A stretch of 64,000 nucleotides of DNA from Ailurus styani (GCA_002007465.1 LNAC01000350.1:610014-674013); one strand, 5' to 3'; counted from the first letter of the stretch, positions 1-9,808 are shown. A program made the numbers and translations. Notes: generated by a model not told the origin, from the letters alone.

Positions 1-20
1 GCATTTCTACTCTTGATTTT

Positions 21-426
21 TTTTATTTTATTTTATTTTTATTTTTTATTCTTTGCCCCAGGGGTACAGGTCTGTGAATCATCAGGCTTACACCTTTCAC
101 AGCATTCACCAAAGCACAAACCCTCCCCAATGTCCATAACCCATCCACCCTATCCCTACCCTCCCACCCCCCAGTAACCCTCAGTTTGTTTTGTGAGATT
201 AGGAGTCTCTTATGCTTTGTCTCCTTCCCCGTCCCGTCTTGTTTCATTACTTTTCCCTCCCTACCCCCCACGACCCCCTACCCTGACCCCCAAGTTCCTC
301 ATATCAGAGAGATCATATGATAATTGTCTTTCTCTGATTGACTTATTTCGCTCAGCATAATACTCTCTAGTTCCATCCACGTCATTGCAAATGGCAAGAT
401 TTCGTTTCTTTTGATAGCTGCATAGA
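21..426 (-). mobile_element. L1 3' end, 5'-truncated, carnivore type
   Basis: A T-rich run on the + strand (the reverse of an A-rich tail) is followed by the reverse complement of a carnivore L1 3' untranslated region (CCCAGGGGTACAGGTCTGTG, then CCCCAGTAACCCTCAGTTTG). The end of ORF2 follows (TCCATCCACGTCATTGCAAA). Flanks give a near-perfect target duplication, CTACTCTTG[A/C]TTTT at 7-20 and 427-440. About 400 bp of a retrotransposed copy remain, with no coding capacity. Confidence 0.88.
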
Positions 427-589
427 CTACTCTTGCTTTTTATAGATAATGATTATCAAAACTTATAATACATGTATGTTGTTTTGGTCAAATGCATATT
501 ACACATTATTGTAATGATAGCTTAGTTCAGAAGAAATTTTACACATGGAAACTTATGTTCGTAAGAACACTTTTAAAAGAGACAAAAAA

Positions 590-800
590 ACCCCAGCTTC
601 TTAACTGTGGGGAACAAACTGACAGTTACCAGAAGGGAGGGGGGGATGGGTGAAATAGCTGAAGGGGATTAAGAGTATACTTACGATGAGCACTGGGTAA
701 TGTATAAAATTGTTGAATCACTATATTATACACCTGAAACTAATATAACACTGTATATTTATTATACTGAAATTTTAAAAAAGTTTAAATTAAATTTTAC
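590..800 (+). mobile_element. L1 3' untranslated end, older copy
   Basis: The stretch contains GAACAAACTGACAGTTACC, GATGAGCACTGGGTAATGTA and ACACCTGAAACTAATATAAC, the usual order of carnivore L1 3' UTR blocks, and ends in an A/T-rich tail. It lies opposite in orientation to the L1 at 21-426. The 150 bp between them is not recognised. Truncated at its 5' side. Confidence 0.75.
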
Positions 801-810
801 TTTATTTTTT

Positions 811-1010
811 TACTACAATTTTTAGAGATTGTATTTATTCATTTGACAGAGAGAGAGAGAGAGCTAGCAAGCACAAGCTTGGGGAGGGGCGGAGGGAAGG
901 GGAGAAGCAGGCTCCCCACTGAGCAGGGAGCCCAATGCTGGGCTTGATCCCAGGACACTGGGGTCATGACCTGAGCAGACTCTTAACTGACTGAGACACC
1001 CAGGCACCCC
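811..1010 (-). mobile_element. SINEC (CAN) tRNA-Lys-type SINE
   Basis: In reverse complement it reads GGGGTGCCTGGGTGTCTCAG at the tRNA-like head, then a GATCAAGCCC-type B-box region, a CT-rich body and an A-rich tail. An imperfect target duplication is visible (AAATTTTACTTTA at 792-804; AAATCTTATTTTA at 1011-1023). It sits directly downstream of the L1 tail at 590-800. Confidence 0.9.
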
Positions 1011-1024
1011 AAATCTTATTTTAC

Positions 1025-2170
1025 ATAATAATTTAGTTATAGAGAAGTGTGAAAAGGCAATTAAAAAAAAACTTTCAAACATACAAATACACTACAGTCG
1101 GATAAAAATCTGGGAGCAAAGTGGAATGGAAATTAAGAAAAAAATAATGTGAGATTTCCTAATGCTAAAGAAGAGCTCAGTCATGTACTTTTGAAAATGG
1201 ATGTCTTCAGTCAGGTTCCTCAAGAAACCCTCTAGAACAGAGGTCTGTGTACAGAAAGTTTACTGGGATGTGGTCTTGGGAATAACACTATGGGAGAGTG
1301 AGGTAAACAAAATGGGTGGGGAGAGAAGATGGGTTTTGATGCCATTACCTCTAAGGCTATAGCCCATCACTTGGGAAGCTCTGGAGCAGCTCCTAGGGCA
1401 GAGGGGCCAGGTCTCTGAGTCCCCACGGTGGGCCAGTCCCTAATGTTGGCTGTTTCCCCAGGAGGCAGCCTAACCTTTGACTAGATAGCTCCCTCAGTCA
1501 AAAGCACTTCCCGTAAAGAGACTCAGATAAGAGCCCGAAGCAGATCCCACCCCTGGCAGCTATTGAATCAATGCATTGACTCCGAAGGGGGTAACTTGTG
1601 GCACCCCACAGCATCCAATACATGGATGAAGGTAATATGAAGTTGTGATAGCATTTTGATTTCTTTGGACACATTTAGGAAAGAGATAGAACCATTTTAT
1701 CTTAAAACATCCCATTTTATAACATGCTCCAAGTTACATCTGTAACTACTATTTAAACTTACATGACAATTTGTAGATGTCAATGAAAAAAATGTATAAG
1801 GGGTACTGACAGCTTTTTAATGCTCACTCGGTGTTATGTGAGCAAAAATATTTGAAGAGCACTGGTGTAATGGACCAGGTGAATAGCTTGTGGCTGCTGT
1901 TTCTCAAGCTGCAAGGCATGAGAGCTGTCATAAATGAGTTGCTAGAATTTTGATTAATGTATGAAGTTTGTTTTGGCTACATACTACTAAAGTGATTGTC
2001 AGAAAAATAAATGAGTGGGTCATGCAGCTTGGGGTTGCTGCAGGAAAAAGTAAGAGTCCTAGCACAGTGTCTGGCTGTTTCTAGGGAAGGAAGTGTGCCC
2101 CTGGAGTGTGTCCAAGTTCACAGTCAGGCAGTCAGCAGTTGTGCTCAAACAGCGACTCCGTGCCAGAGGG
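1025..2170. other. No gene; unique sequence with a possible old unnamed repeat
   Basis: No exon-like or coding structure was seen. From about 1200 to 1620 the sequence (ACAGAAAGTTTACTGGGATG, then AAAAGCACTTCCCGTAAAGA) reads like a decayed dispersed repeat, but I cannot name a family. The remainder looks like ordinary single-copy DNA. Confidence 0.4.
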
Positions 2171-2381
2171 CAGGGGTCAGCAAAGTCTTTCTATAAAGGA
2201 GCAGATACTACATATTTTAGGATTATGGAACATAGAGTCACAACTACTTGATTCTGCCACTTTAGGGCAAAAGCAGTTATAGACAATACTTAAATGAGTG
2301 CGTTGTGTTCCAATAAAACTTCATTTACAAGAGATGTGGAGTGCCAGCTTTGGCCCGGGGTCTGTATTTTGCTAACCTGTG
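2171..2381 (+). mobile_element. hAT-Charlie nonautonomous DNA transposon (Charlie1-like)
   Basis: It starts CAGGGGTCAGCAAAGTCTTT and ends TTTTGCTAACCTGTG, a degraded inverted-terminal-repeat pair. Between them is the typical body (AAGGAGCAGATACTACATAT; TTGTGTTCCAATAAAACTTC; TTTGGCCCGGGGTCTG). The flanking 8-mers CCAGAGGG and CCAAAAAG differ only by G-to-A changes, compatible with the 8-bp duplication of hAT elements. A second copy lies at 31949-32169. The exact subfamily name is uncertain. Confidence 0.75.
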
Positions 2382-2570
2382 CCAAAAAGCAATCAGGTAA
2401 GTAGTTCTGTAACTATGCACACTACTCCTCATTTCCCACAATGCCACAGAAATTTTAATTTTCAAAAATACTCCTTAATCTTAAAAGTTTGGAAAGGACT
2501 GGTGTGAGGAACAAATTGCCCTTTAATCCCTTGGTGGAATGAATGATTTATTAGAACTTTTCTCTGTCTC

Positions 2571-2604
2571 TCGATTTTATCTATTTATTTGAGAGACAGA
2601 AAGG

Positions 2605-2655
<51 letters not shown>

Positions 2656-2797
2656 CACAAGCAGGCAGGGAAGGGCAGAGGGAAAAGTAGACTCCCCGCT
2701 GAGCAGGGAGCCCAATGCAGGACTCCATCCCAAGACCCTGGAATCATGACCTGAGCCAAAGGCAGATGCTTAACCAACTGAGCCACCCAGGCACTCC
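2571..2797 (-). mobile_element. SINEC (CAN) SINE with expanded GA tract
   Basis: Reverse complement shows the CCTGGGTGGCTCAGTTGGTT head, a GGTCATGATTCCAGGGTCTT-type internal box, a long CT/GA-rich body (on + GAGAGAGAAAGAGAGAGAG) and a T-rich + strand start. The CT body is longer than in neighbouring copies because of local dinucleotide expansion. Flanks are pyrimidine-rich, so the target duplication is ambiguous. Confidence 0.9.
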
Positions 2798-2959
2798 TTT
2801 TTCTCTCTTTTTTAAGACTATTATTAAGTCTTAGCCAGGCTTTCAGTCCATCCTTCGCCTCCTTCACCATCTTCTCTGGTACATCTGTCAGGGCGCAAAC
2901 ATGAGATGCTGTGAAGAAGGAAAAAGGAGCTGGAGAGTTCTGACGATCACACTTCATGT

Positions 2960-3115
2960 AACACAGGCTGACTTGCTCTGCAATAGAATGTCAGCCCCAG
3001 GAGAGAAGAAACATGCTCTGTTTTGGCCCGTGTTCAATTCGCTGTGCCAAGAACATGGTCTGACACACAGCACATGCTCAATAAATATCTGGTCAATGAA
3101 TGACGACATGAATGA
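2960..3115 (+). mobile_element. LINE-2 (L2) 3' end relic
   Basis: The pattern AGAATGTCAGCCCCAGGAGA, then AGCACATGCTCAATAAATAT and TGAATGA repeats is the characteristic 3' end of mammalian L2 (TGTAAGCTCC..., GCTCAATAAATATTTG..., TGAATGAATGA). Strongly diverged and non-coding. Confidence 0.65.
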
Positions 3116-3716
3116 AAACAGGTCGAAATAATGTTATAGGCTGTCCTGAAAATTGTTAAGTCCAAATTCAATTGATGTTGATAAGATGCAGACAGCATCT
3201 GAATTTGTTGACCGAAGAGATAATATTTCCATAAAACTTCAGAGGTAATAGGGACATTGGAGATCAAAGACTCCACCATTTCCTTTTTAGACTGCTAGAA
3301 TTTAGGTTGAGAAAGCAGTGGCCCAGGAGGTCTGAGGAATGGTCTACGCATGGGTTAGGGAACAAAACAGGATTAGAATTCCTGCTTTTGGTCGACAGCC
3401 TATTTCACTTGACAGTGCTGCTGCTCATCAGATTTTCTTTTTAGAGATGCAAAAATCCTAATTTCTAATCAAACTCATTCTCTCAAACTTGGCGGGTTTT
3501 TGTTTGTTTTGTTTTTAGGATCGCTAACTTAGTTCTTGCTTTTGCAGACACTGAAATGCAAGTTTTCAAATGCAGTGTAGGTGAAACATTTTGGTTGTCT
3601 GGTTTATAGATGTCTCTAAGGTTTGCCATTATCTCTTTTAATCCCCACTGACAATGCAAATGTTTATAGCTGGAGACAACAGAAATCACACATACTAGTT
3701 ATCTTAGTGCACACGC

Positions 3717-3718
<2 letters not shown>
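3116..3718. other. No recognised element
   Basis: AT-rich unique sequence. The reading frames present are short, without splice-flanked or protein-like composition. Confidence 0.5.

Positions 3719-3749
<31 letters not shown>
3719..3749. repeat. (CA)n microsatellite
   Basis: About 15 uninterrupted AC units follow the alternating stretch GTGCACACGCGCA. Likely length-polymorphic. Confidence 0.95.
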
Positions 3750-3752
<3 letters not shown>

Positions 3753-3922
3753 CCTGGTCATGGATTAATTTAAAGAAAATCTCTGAGAACGAACACTTTC
3801 CCCACTGAACTAATCATAATGTTAGTGGTTGCCTACTTAGCACAGAATTCTGCAGTAGAATTCAGCAAATTACAAACCTATCTAAGCGTATACAAATTGG
3901 TTTAACAAACTCAAATCTGAAT

Positions 3923-4060
3923 CTCTGGTTCTCAATTTTAGCTGCACATAAGAATTCTCCTGAGGAAATTTTTTTAAATCTCTGAGGGTGAAAGTCAGGC
4001 ATCAGGACTTTTAAAAATCTCCACAGGTGATTAATATATGTAGTCAAGGTTTTGCGCCAG
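3923..4060. mobile_element. MER5-family hAT relic (MER5B-like), internally deleted
   Basis: Reads CTGGTTCTCAATTTTAGCTG, then CTGAGGGTGAAAGTCAGGCA and CCACAGGTGATTAATATATG on the + strand, matching the order of a MER5-type element with degraded CAGTGGTTCTCAA-type ends. Middle part shortened. Confidence 0.7.
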
Positions 4061-4164
4061 AGACTCCAAGTCTAAATAATTCCTGATTTGAAAAAGTAGC
4101 CTGTCAATATGATTGCAGAAACCTAATTTAACAGGTTTAATACAGCCTCACACATTTTGCTTTT

Positions 4165-4330
4165 ATACTATTTTACTCATTTTATTCTTTTGCTCATTAA
4201 GCCTCCAACGCTGTGAGGAAGACACTATTAGCCCCATTTTATAGATGTTGAGACTGAGACGCAAAAAGGTGAAGTAATATATTCAAGTCACAGATCTAGG
4301 AAGTGTCTCTGTTGGGATTGAATCCAGAAG
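4165..4330 (-). mobile_element. MIR SINE
   Basis: The + strand shows the reverse-complement MIR core: GCCCCATTTTATAGATGTTG, GACTGAGACGC, then a degraded GTCACA and GGGATTGAATCC. These correspond to the TGAGACGGAGAAACTG-type core and the tRNA-derived head. Confidence 0.75.
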
Positions 4331-4348
4331 GAAATGACTCCATCTGCA

Positions 4349-4520
4349 GTAGGAATTCTCAACATTTATCTTGCATTACAATCTCCTGGAGGGCTGATTA
4401 AATTAGAATTTGCTAGAGTTTTCCAATCATTAAGGTTGCAGGGCACCTGAGAGTTTGCGTTTCTAACAAGTCCCCATATGATGCTGATGTCGCTGGGCTG
4501 GGGAGCAGACTCTGAGAACG
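4349..4520. mobile_element. MER5A-like hAT relic
   Basis: Contains GGAATTCTCAACATTTATCT, TCTCCTGGAGGGCTGATTAA, GAGAGTTTGCGTTTCTAACA, TGATGCTGATGTCGCTGG and AGACTCTGAGAAC. This is the full MER5A block order from one degraded terminal repeat to the other. Confidence 0.8.
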
Positions 4521-4601
4521 TGCAGTTCAAACTGTGTTTTAGAAAGCCTGCCAGGCAGGTGATAACAGATGCACACAGAAGTGGGAGCACCCCTGTTCTC
4601 A

Positions 4602-4752
4602 AAGGTTCTTAGCTTTCGCTGCACATTAGAGAAGCTTTAAAAAGTCCAGATGCCAGGCTGCACCCCCTGACCATTAACATCTCTGGGGAGTGGACTCAAG
4701 ACCAGTCATTTTTAGAGCTCCCTGTGCAGTTAGGGTAGAGAATCACTGCTTC
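4602..4752. mobile_element. MER5B-like hAT relic
   Basis: Contains GGTTCTTAGCTTTCGCTGCA, CATTAGAGAAGCTTTAAAAA, ATCTCTGGGGAGTGGACTCA and GTAGAGAATCACTG. Same orientation as the copies at 3923 and 4349, so three MER5 relics lie within 850 bp. Confidence 0.75.
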
Positions 4753-4850
4753 AGAGTCTACTCTTCTAGCTGCAATGTCATATCCTGCCTCCACGTGGAG
4801 ACGAGGGCTTCCAAAACACAGTACCACTACAGTTATGAGAATAATGCTGG

Positions 4851-4962
4851 TTGTGGTGAGTGATGGAAGTATCAAATCACTGTGCTGTACACGGGCAACT
4901 AATACAATACTCTACGTTAACTAGCTGGAGTTAAAATAAAAATTAAAAAAAAAAAAAGACCA
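4851..4962 (+). mobile_element. Very short L1 3'-end insertion with target duplication
   Basis: Only about 112 bp of L1 3' end (ATCAAATCACTGTGCTGTAC, AACTAATACAATACTCTACG) plus an A-rich tail are present. The 13-mer AGAATAATGCTGG occurs exactly on both sides (4838-4850 and 4963-4975), marking a target-primed insertion of an extremely 5'-truncated copy. Confidence 0.88.
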
Positions 4963-4975
4963 AGAATAATGCTGG

Positions 4976-5600
4976 GATCATTTCTCTGTCACCTGAGAGG
5001 CAACATTTGAGTCCTACTCTCTTAGGCTCCAAGATGCTTATAAATGTCCTCCCCTTCATCACGGAGGCCTCTTCCAGAGGAGAATGTTTCGCCTTCAATC
5101 ATTAGATGCTGTTGTTTTCAAATCATAACCTCCCTTTGCAAACTGTAAGATCTGCGAAGCTGAGTCTGAGAGCATTTGTGGCTGGTTTAGCTTCTGGTCA
5201 GCCAATGCATGTTAAGTGCTACCTCCCACCCGCGAGAGTGGTACTCATGGCCATCTCTAGCCTATGCGTCTCCTAAGAGTCCATGTGAGGCGGCTGTGCA
5301 CCCGAGCCACTGAAGCCAAGGGATTGCCACAATCTTGAGTGCCTCTCATCAGTATGATAAAGAGCTTCTCACGTGTCCAGTCCACACCTGAAAGAATGAG
5401 TACTTCAGCCGATCCTAACGGGCTGGACAAGGGCCAGATCACCTGCCTCCCAAAAGGTATGTCCCAGGAAAATCAGGATACAATGTAAACAAGAATGGCT
5501 TGACGAAAACCAATGAGGAGAAAAAGAAGTCAGGTAAGGGTAGCCTGAGGGAAAGAGATGGAAAGAGACAGAGGGAGTCTGGATTATACTTGTTGGTATG
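4976..5600. other. No recognised element
   Basis: Unique sequence. The short frames at 5257-5630 lack any protein-like domain or splice context that I can recognise. Confidence 0.5.
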
Positions 5601-5745
5601 TAATAGTTTGCACTTACAGGCCATTACCACGCAGACCTTCCATTGTTCTCATGGAGTAGAACCGAGTAACAAACAGAAGAAAATAGGGCCGGTATTTTCA
5701 TTCCTATTTTACAGAGGAGCAAAAAGCTCTGAAATTTTCTAACTT
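5600..5745 (-). mobile_element. Possible MIR-type SINE relic
   Basis: TTCATTCCTATTTTACAGAG followed by GAGCAAAAAGCTC resembles the reverse complement of the MIR core (CTCATTTTACAGATGAGGAAACTGAG). The rest is too diverged to be sure. Confidence 0.4.
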
Positions 5746-6300
5746 TTCTGTTCCTAAGTGTAGCATTCTGTGAAATTTCTTCAGAGCTACCTGCCAATTC
5801 TTTTGTTCATCTGGATCTTCTGCTTAATGCATCACCGAGCTTGTGCTTTCAACAATTTTGTCCTTCCCTAATGTTGTATTTAGTCTTTAATCCAAATCTA
5901 CCTGTTCATTTTCAGTGATAGCATGCTGCTTGCTAAAGTTTTCCTACTTCATGTCATTTTGTTTTTAAAATGTAAGTATTTTATATGTAATTATTTTCTA
6001 TTCCGAAATAGAGTCTTTTAATATCTAGCATCCCTGGCAGTCTGGATCTATAGATTATTATTTCTGCTGACTTTCATTCATACTGGTTTGTTTCTCATTT
6101 GTTTGCAAATATTGAGTTAATCTTAATTTGTGAATAATTCTCTCAGCATCCAGTTTAATGTGCCAGTCTTTAATAAATTTTCCCCTCATGTGGGCTGGAG
6201 GCTTAATCTCCAATTTCAGTTCTAATATTCCATTGCTCTCAGGGCAAACTTGTTCTTCCCTTGCACTTACCCAGATCACTGATGGTTTTAGTTCACTTTT
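5746..6300. other. No recognised element
   Basis: T-rich unique sequence. I see nothing beyond ordinary AT-rich noncoding DNA. Confidence 0.5.
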
Positions 6301-6302
6301 TA

Positions 6303-6486
6303 ATTTTTTTTTAAGATTTTATTTATTTCACAGAGCAAGAGAGAGCATGAGAGAATGGCAGAGGGAGAGGGAGAAACAGGCTCCCAGCTGAGCAGGGAGC
6401 CTGATGTGGGGCTCAATCCCAGGACCCTGGGATCATGACCTGAGCCAAAGGCAGATGCTTAAAGCACTGAGCTACCCAGGTGCCCC
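6303..6486 (-). mobile_element. SINEC (CAN) SINE
   Basis: T-rich start (TTAAGATTTTATTTATTTCA), GA-rich body, GGGATCATGACCTGAGCCAA and an end at CTACCCAGGTGCCCC. Approximate target duplication: TAGTTCACTTTTTA before, TAGTCTACTTTAA after. First of a cluster of four SINEs. Confidence 0.93.
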
Positions 6487-6559
6487 TAGTCTACTTTAAA
6501 AAAAAGAGTTTCCTTAGTCCTTGCAAGATTATCAATAAAGTAAAAAAATTAAGGTATAT

Positions 6560-6982
6560 TTTTAAAGGTTTTATTTTTTTATTTGACACAGAAAGAGACA
6601 CAGCGGGAAAGGGAATATAAAAGCAGGGGCAGGGCACCTGGGTGGCTCAGTGGGTTAAAGCCTCTGCTTTCGGCTCAGGTCATGATCTCAGGGTCCTGGG
6701 ATCGAGGCCCACATCGGGCTCCCTGCTCAGTGGGGAGCCTGCTTCCTCCTCTCTCTCTGTCTGCCTCTCTGCCTACTTGTGATCTGATCTCTCTCTGTCA
6801 AATAAACAAAAAAAAAAATCTAAAAAAAAAAAAAGCAGTGGCAGTGGGTGAGGGAGAAGCAGGCTTCCTGCTGAGCTAGGACCTGATGTGGGGCTCGATG
6901 CAGGGCTCAATTCCAGGACCTTGTGATCGTGACCTGAGAAGAAGGCAGATGTTTAATGGACTGAGCCCACCCAGGTGCCCCT
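6560..6982 (-). mobile_element. Older SINEC SINE, split by another SINE
   Basis: The tail-side part (TTTTTTTATTTGACACAGAA) is at 6560-6632. The head-side part (AGGGAGAAGCAGGCTTCCTG to CCCACCCAGGTGCCCC) is at 6845-6982. The two parts form one minus-strand SINE interrupted by the plus-strand SINE at 6633-6830. The head half shows a small internal duplication (GGGGCTCGATGCAGGGCTCA). Confidence 0.85.
6633..6830 (+). mobile_element. Young SINEC SINE nested in a SINE
   Basis: Full head (GGCACCTGGGTGGCTCAGTG), body, GCCTACTTGTGATCTGATCT and A-rich tail. The duplication AAAAGCAG[G/T]GGCAG lies at 6619-6632 and 6831-6844. It inserted into the opposite-strand SINE at 6560-6982, giving a partial inverted repeat. 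Confidence 0.93.
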
Positions 6983-6987
6983 AAGAT

Positions 6988-7182
6988 TTTTTAAAAAGAT
7001 TTTATTTATTCATTTGACACAGAGAGAGAGAGAGTAGCAGGCAGAAGAAGAGGGAGAAGCAGGCTCCCTGCTGAGCAGGGACACCCCCCCCCCCCCCCCT
7101 GTGGGGCTCAATCCCAGGACCCCAGGACCATGACCTAAACTGAAGGCAGACGCTTTAACCAACTGAGCCACCCAGGTGCCCC
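6988..7182 (-). mobile_element. SINEC SINE carrying a poly-C tract
   Basis: Starts AGATTTTTTAAAAAGATTTT and ends at GCCACCCAGGTGCCCCC. Where other copies read GAGCCCGATGTGGGG, this copy has a run of about 16 C (7084-7099). It abuts the SINE at 6560-6982, and the motif AAAATTAAG occurs on both outer flanks of the pair (near 6545 and 7185). Confidence 0.92.
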
Positions 7183-7450
7183 CAAAATTAAGTTTTATGC
7201 AGGATCTACATGTATCATAGAGGGAAGACTCTAGGCATCGAGTCTATAATTACATCGTTTAATTATAAAGTTAAGAGTAAAGGTGCATATTAAACACCAA
7301 TATTTTTTCAAATATTCATAAGCACGATTTCCCCCAAATAAGGTTTGGATTGACTATGAACATACCCGCAATTGAGACTAAAGTTTTCAACAACTAAAGC
7401 TTCTTAAATGATGGTTTAACACAACTGTCTTAAAATGGTTGGGAAGAGAT
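7183..7450. other. No recognised element
   Basis: Unique AT-rich spacer between the SINE cluster and the minisatellite. Confidence 0.5.
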
Positions 7451-7540
7451 TTTAAAATTGTAGTGCTCTTGTTATTGGCCTTTAACATTGTAGTGCTCTT
7501 TTTAGTGGCATTTAAAATTGTAGTGCTCTTGTTGGTGGTA
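7451..7540. repeat. Three tandem 30-bp units (minisatellite)
   Basis: Three units of exactly 30 bp: TTTAA[A/C]ATTGTAGTGCTCTT plus a variable 10-base end (GTTATTGGCC, TTTAGTGGCA, GTTGGTGGTA). Because 30 is a multiple of three, the + strand frame from 7439 reads three hydrophobic decapeptides in a row. I take that as incidental. Confidence 0.9.
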
Positions 7541-7794
7541 TTTCTTCCCATATTTCAACTCCAAGGAAGAGTTCTTACATGGGTCATGGAAACAAGTAGG
7601 TTGCATGGAACTTTAGGAAAGTGAAGGATTTACATATCCTATCTTCTGAGTACCTCATTTTTCAATTGTTTTCACTCTCTTGTAGCCTGTCTACTGAGGC
7701 TGGTAGAATAAGGTCTCCTGCCTCTTTCTACTTAGAAGTAAAAGGCCCCTATAAAAAGGGAAGAAGGCCAATGTCGATTTCTGGGTTTTGATAT

Positions 7795-7925
7795 TGTCCT
7801 ATAGTTAAGTATAAGATGTTCCACAGGAGGAAGCTAGGTGAAGATTACACAGGACCTCCCTGTATTCAGTTTTTGCAAATTCCTGTGAATTGACCATTAT
7901 CTAAAATAAAAAGTTAAACAAAAAT
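7795..7925 (+). mobile_element. Old L1 (L1M-type) 3' end relic
   Basis: GGAGGAAGCTAGGTGAAGAT, TACACAGGACCTCCCTGTAT and TCTAAAATAAAAAGTTAAAC follow the known order of an L1M 3' terminus with its short A-rich end. Confidence 0.65.
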
Positions 7926-9573
7926 AGAGCAGACTGGAAACTCCAGTAAGGCCTAGAGGCAAGGGGTGTGAAGGAAGAGGTGGTGCCTTTCTCTGACCAG
8001 GCCTTAAACGAATGGGAAAAGGGGACTCTGTGGCACACTCATGGTTTATCCAAGTTCTTCAAAGGTATCTTGGGCCAGAGCGCTAACTTGGGATAGCAAA
8101 CATCATTTGCCGGCTGTGAAATCCCTGAGTGACCTTGTGGGGTGACAAGCCCCTGCATGAGGGTATACAAAGTCATCTTCTTAGAGACCTAACTAATGGC
8201 TCCCTTCAGATGTTATGTTGATAGTTATTAATGCCATGTTAACAAATAAACACCATAAATTAGGACCACGGGAGAAATGAACTCCATAGAGTCTATAAAA
8301 AAAAGAGGAAACGTGCCTTTTAAGGCAGATTGTTTAAAATTATAAGGGGGTAAAGGAGGACCTGTTTTCAACCAGGCTAAGAACATAAACAACATTTGTG
8401 AACATTTGTAAACACTCCTGTTTGTTGTGGTTCTGATGAATTGCAGTGTGTACTTATAGTATGAGGAATCCTTTTCAATACAGTAGTAAGACATTTGATA
8501 GGAAAAGTGCAAATAAGGAGGTGTCTCTCTGTGATTCTTGAGCTGTATTAATATTTTAAATCAATTAACAGCTTAATGGATTGGGTGGGAAAAAGGAACA
8601 AACTAATTTAGCTTTAGCAAGCAACTTGAACATTCTCCACCACTATTGTACGTTTTGCAGAATTTCCATTTGTATTAATAACTTATTACTTCTATTACAC
8701 ATGCATTTCCCCTAAAGCCTGATGTTTCTTCAGTGGAGACCAATTAACTAGGACAGTCTTTTCTTAGCTAGCCAATTATTTTAATTATTAGAATTTTTTT
8801 TTAATGTGCTTGCTTTGCATATATTTGACCAATTGAACCTGCCCCCCAAATGCACTGACTTTGTATTCCAGAAGGTGGAAGGTTTTTGGTGAATATGTGG
8901 AAGGCAAAAATCTTTGAGAGATCTGGGGCTCTGCAGAGCAGTAGACTAACAATCTTATGTCGATAAGCTATTGCTTTTCATTCTCTTCTTTACCTTCAAC
9001 TTGGTGCCTTTCCAATCCAGCCCATCCCTTGTTAATGAATTAACTCAGTTTCCTTGTTCTCTTCGTGAAGAACCCTGGCTTGAAGGATGGGCAGGCAATT
9101 ACTGAAACTAAGGAGGACTTACACTGTAGTAGGGGTGCTCTATTATCACAAAACTTGAGGGTTTGCTCCTTTATTCTTTTGGGACTGGAACTAAAAGGTA
9201 TGTGAAGATCATATTTAACCAGCATCGAAGAGTTAAAAGCAAAAGCAATAAAGAAGCATTTCCTTCTTTAGACCTCCCTGAGTGTGAGACAGGTTTAAAC
9301 TGAAAGAATAAGTACCATGGGGATGGAGTTTGTTTGGGGGTTAGTGCTCTCCTGGTAATGCCAGGAAGCTAGTCATTTTTATGCAAACGATAGACCTTCC
9401 TGAAAGGCAAGTAAAAAGTCATTTTCGACTTGCAGAGAGACACTGAACACAAGGGAGTAAAATAAAGACCAACAATGATGAGATGGCTAAATGGGAACAT
9501 ACTAATAAAGTAGGAAAATGAGTAAGCAGATCGGCAGAATGAGAGAAATAAGAAGAATCAAAAAGGAAGAGGA
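7926..9573. other. No gene; 1.6 kb repeat-poor DNA
   Basis: Unique sequence without recognisable repeats. Blocks such as 8520-8830, which are AT-rich with homeodomain-like TAATTA and ATTAAT words, look like ordinary mammalian noncoding DNA and may include conserved elements. No splice-flanked reading frame is apparent. Confidence 0.45.
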
Positions 9574-9808
9574 GGGGCTCCTGGGTGGTTAAGCGTCTGC
9601 CTTCGGCTCAGGTCATGATCTCAGGGTCTTGGGATCGAGCCCCACATCTGGCTCTCTGCTCAGCGGGGAGCTNNNNNNNNNNNNNNNNNNNNNNNNNNNN
9701 NNNNNNNNNNNNNNNNNNNNNNNNNNNNNNNNNNNNNNNNNNNCCTCTCTGCCTACTTGTGATTTCTCTCTCTGTGTCAAATAAATAAATAAAATCTTAA
9801 AAAAAAAA
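9574..9808 (+). mobile_element. SINEC SINE containing an assembly gap
   Basis: Head GGGCTCCTGGGTGG lacks the usual GCTCAGT, so the head has a small deletion. The body continues to CTCAGCGGGGAGCT, then the N run, then CCTCTCTGCCTACTTGTGAT and the tail. Target duplication AAAAGGAAGAGGA at 9561-9573 and 9809-9821. Confidence 0.93.
9673..9743. other. Assembly gap, 71 N
   Basis: Run of unknown bases inside the SINE at 9574-9808. Comparison with other copies here suggests only about 25-35 bases of CT-rich SINE body should be missing. Confidence 1.

Noticed and set aside
2577..2957. 126-codon minus-strand frame
   Set aside because: It is a translation of the SINE at 2571-2797 and adjoining DNA; typical SINE-derived residues, not a gene.
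3719..3749. Possible CRISPR-like or other regular array
   Set aside because: Pure CA dinucleotide repeat with no spacers; the window is mammalian and no array of repeats with unique spacers occurs anywhere.
6303..7182. Functional tRNA-Lys gene in the SINE heads
   Set aside because: The tRNA-like A and B boxes belong to SINE copies with CT-rich bodies and A tails; no free-standing cloverleaf with proper acceptor stem was seen.
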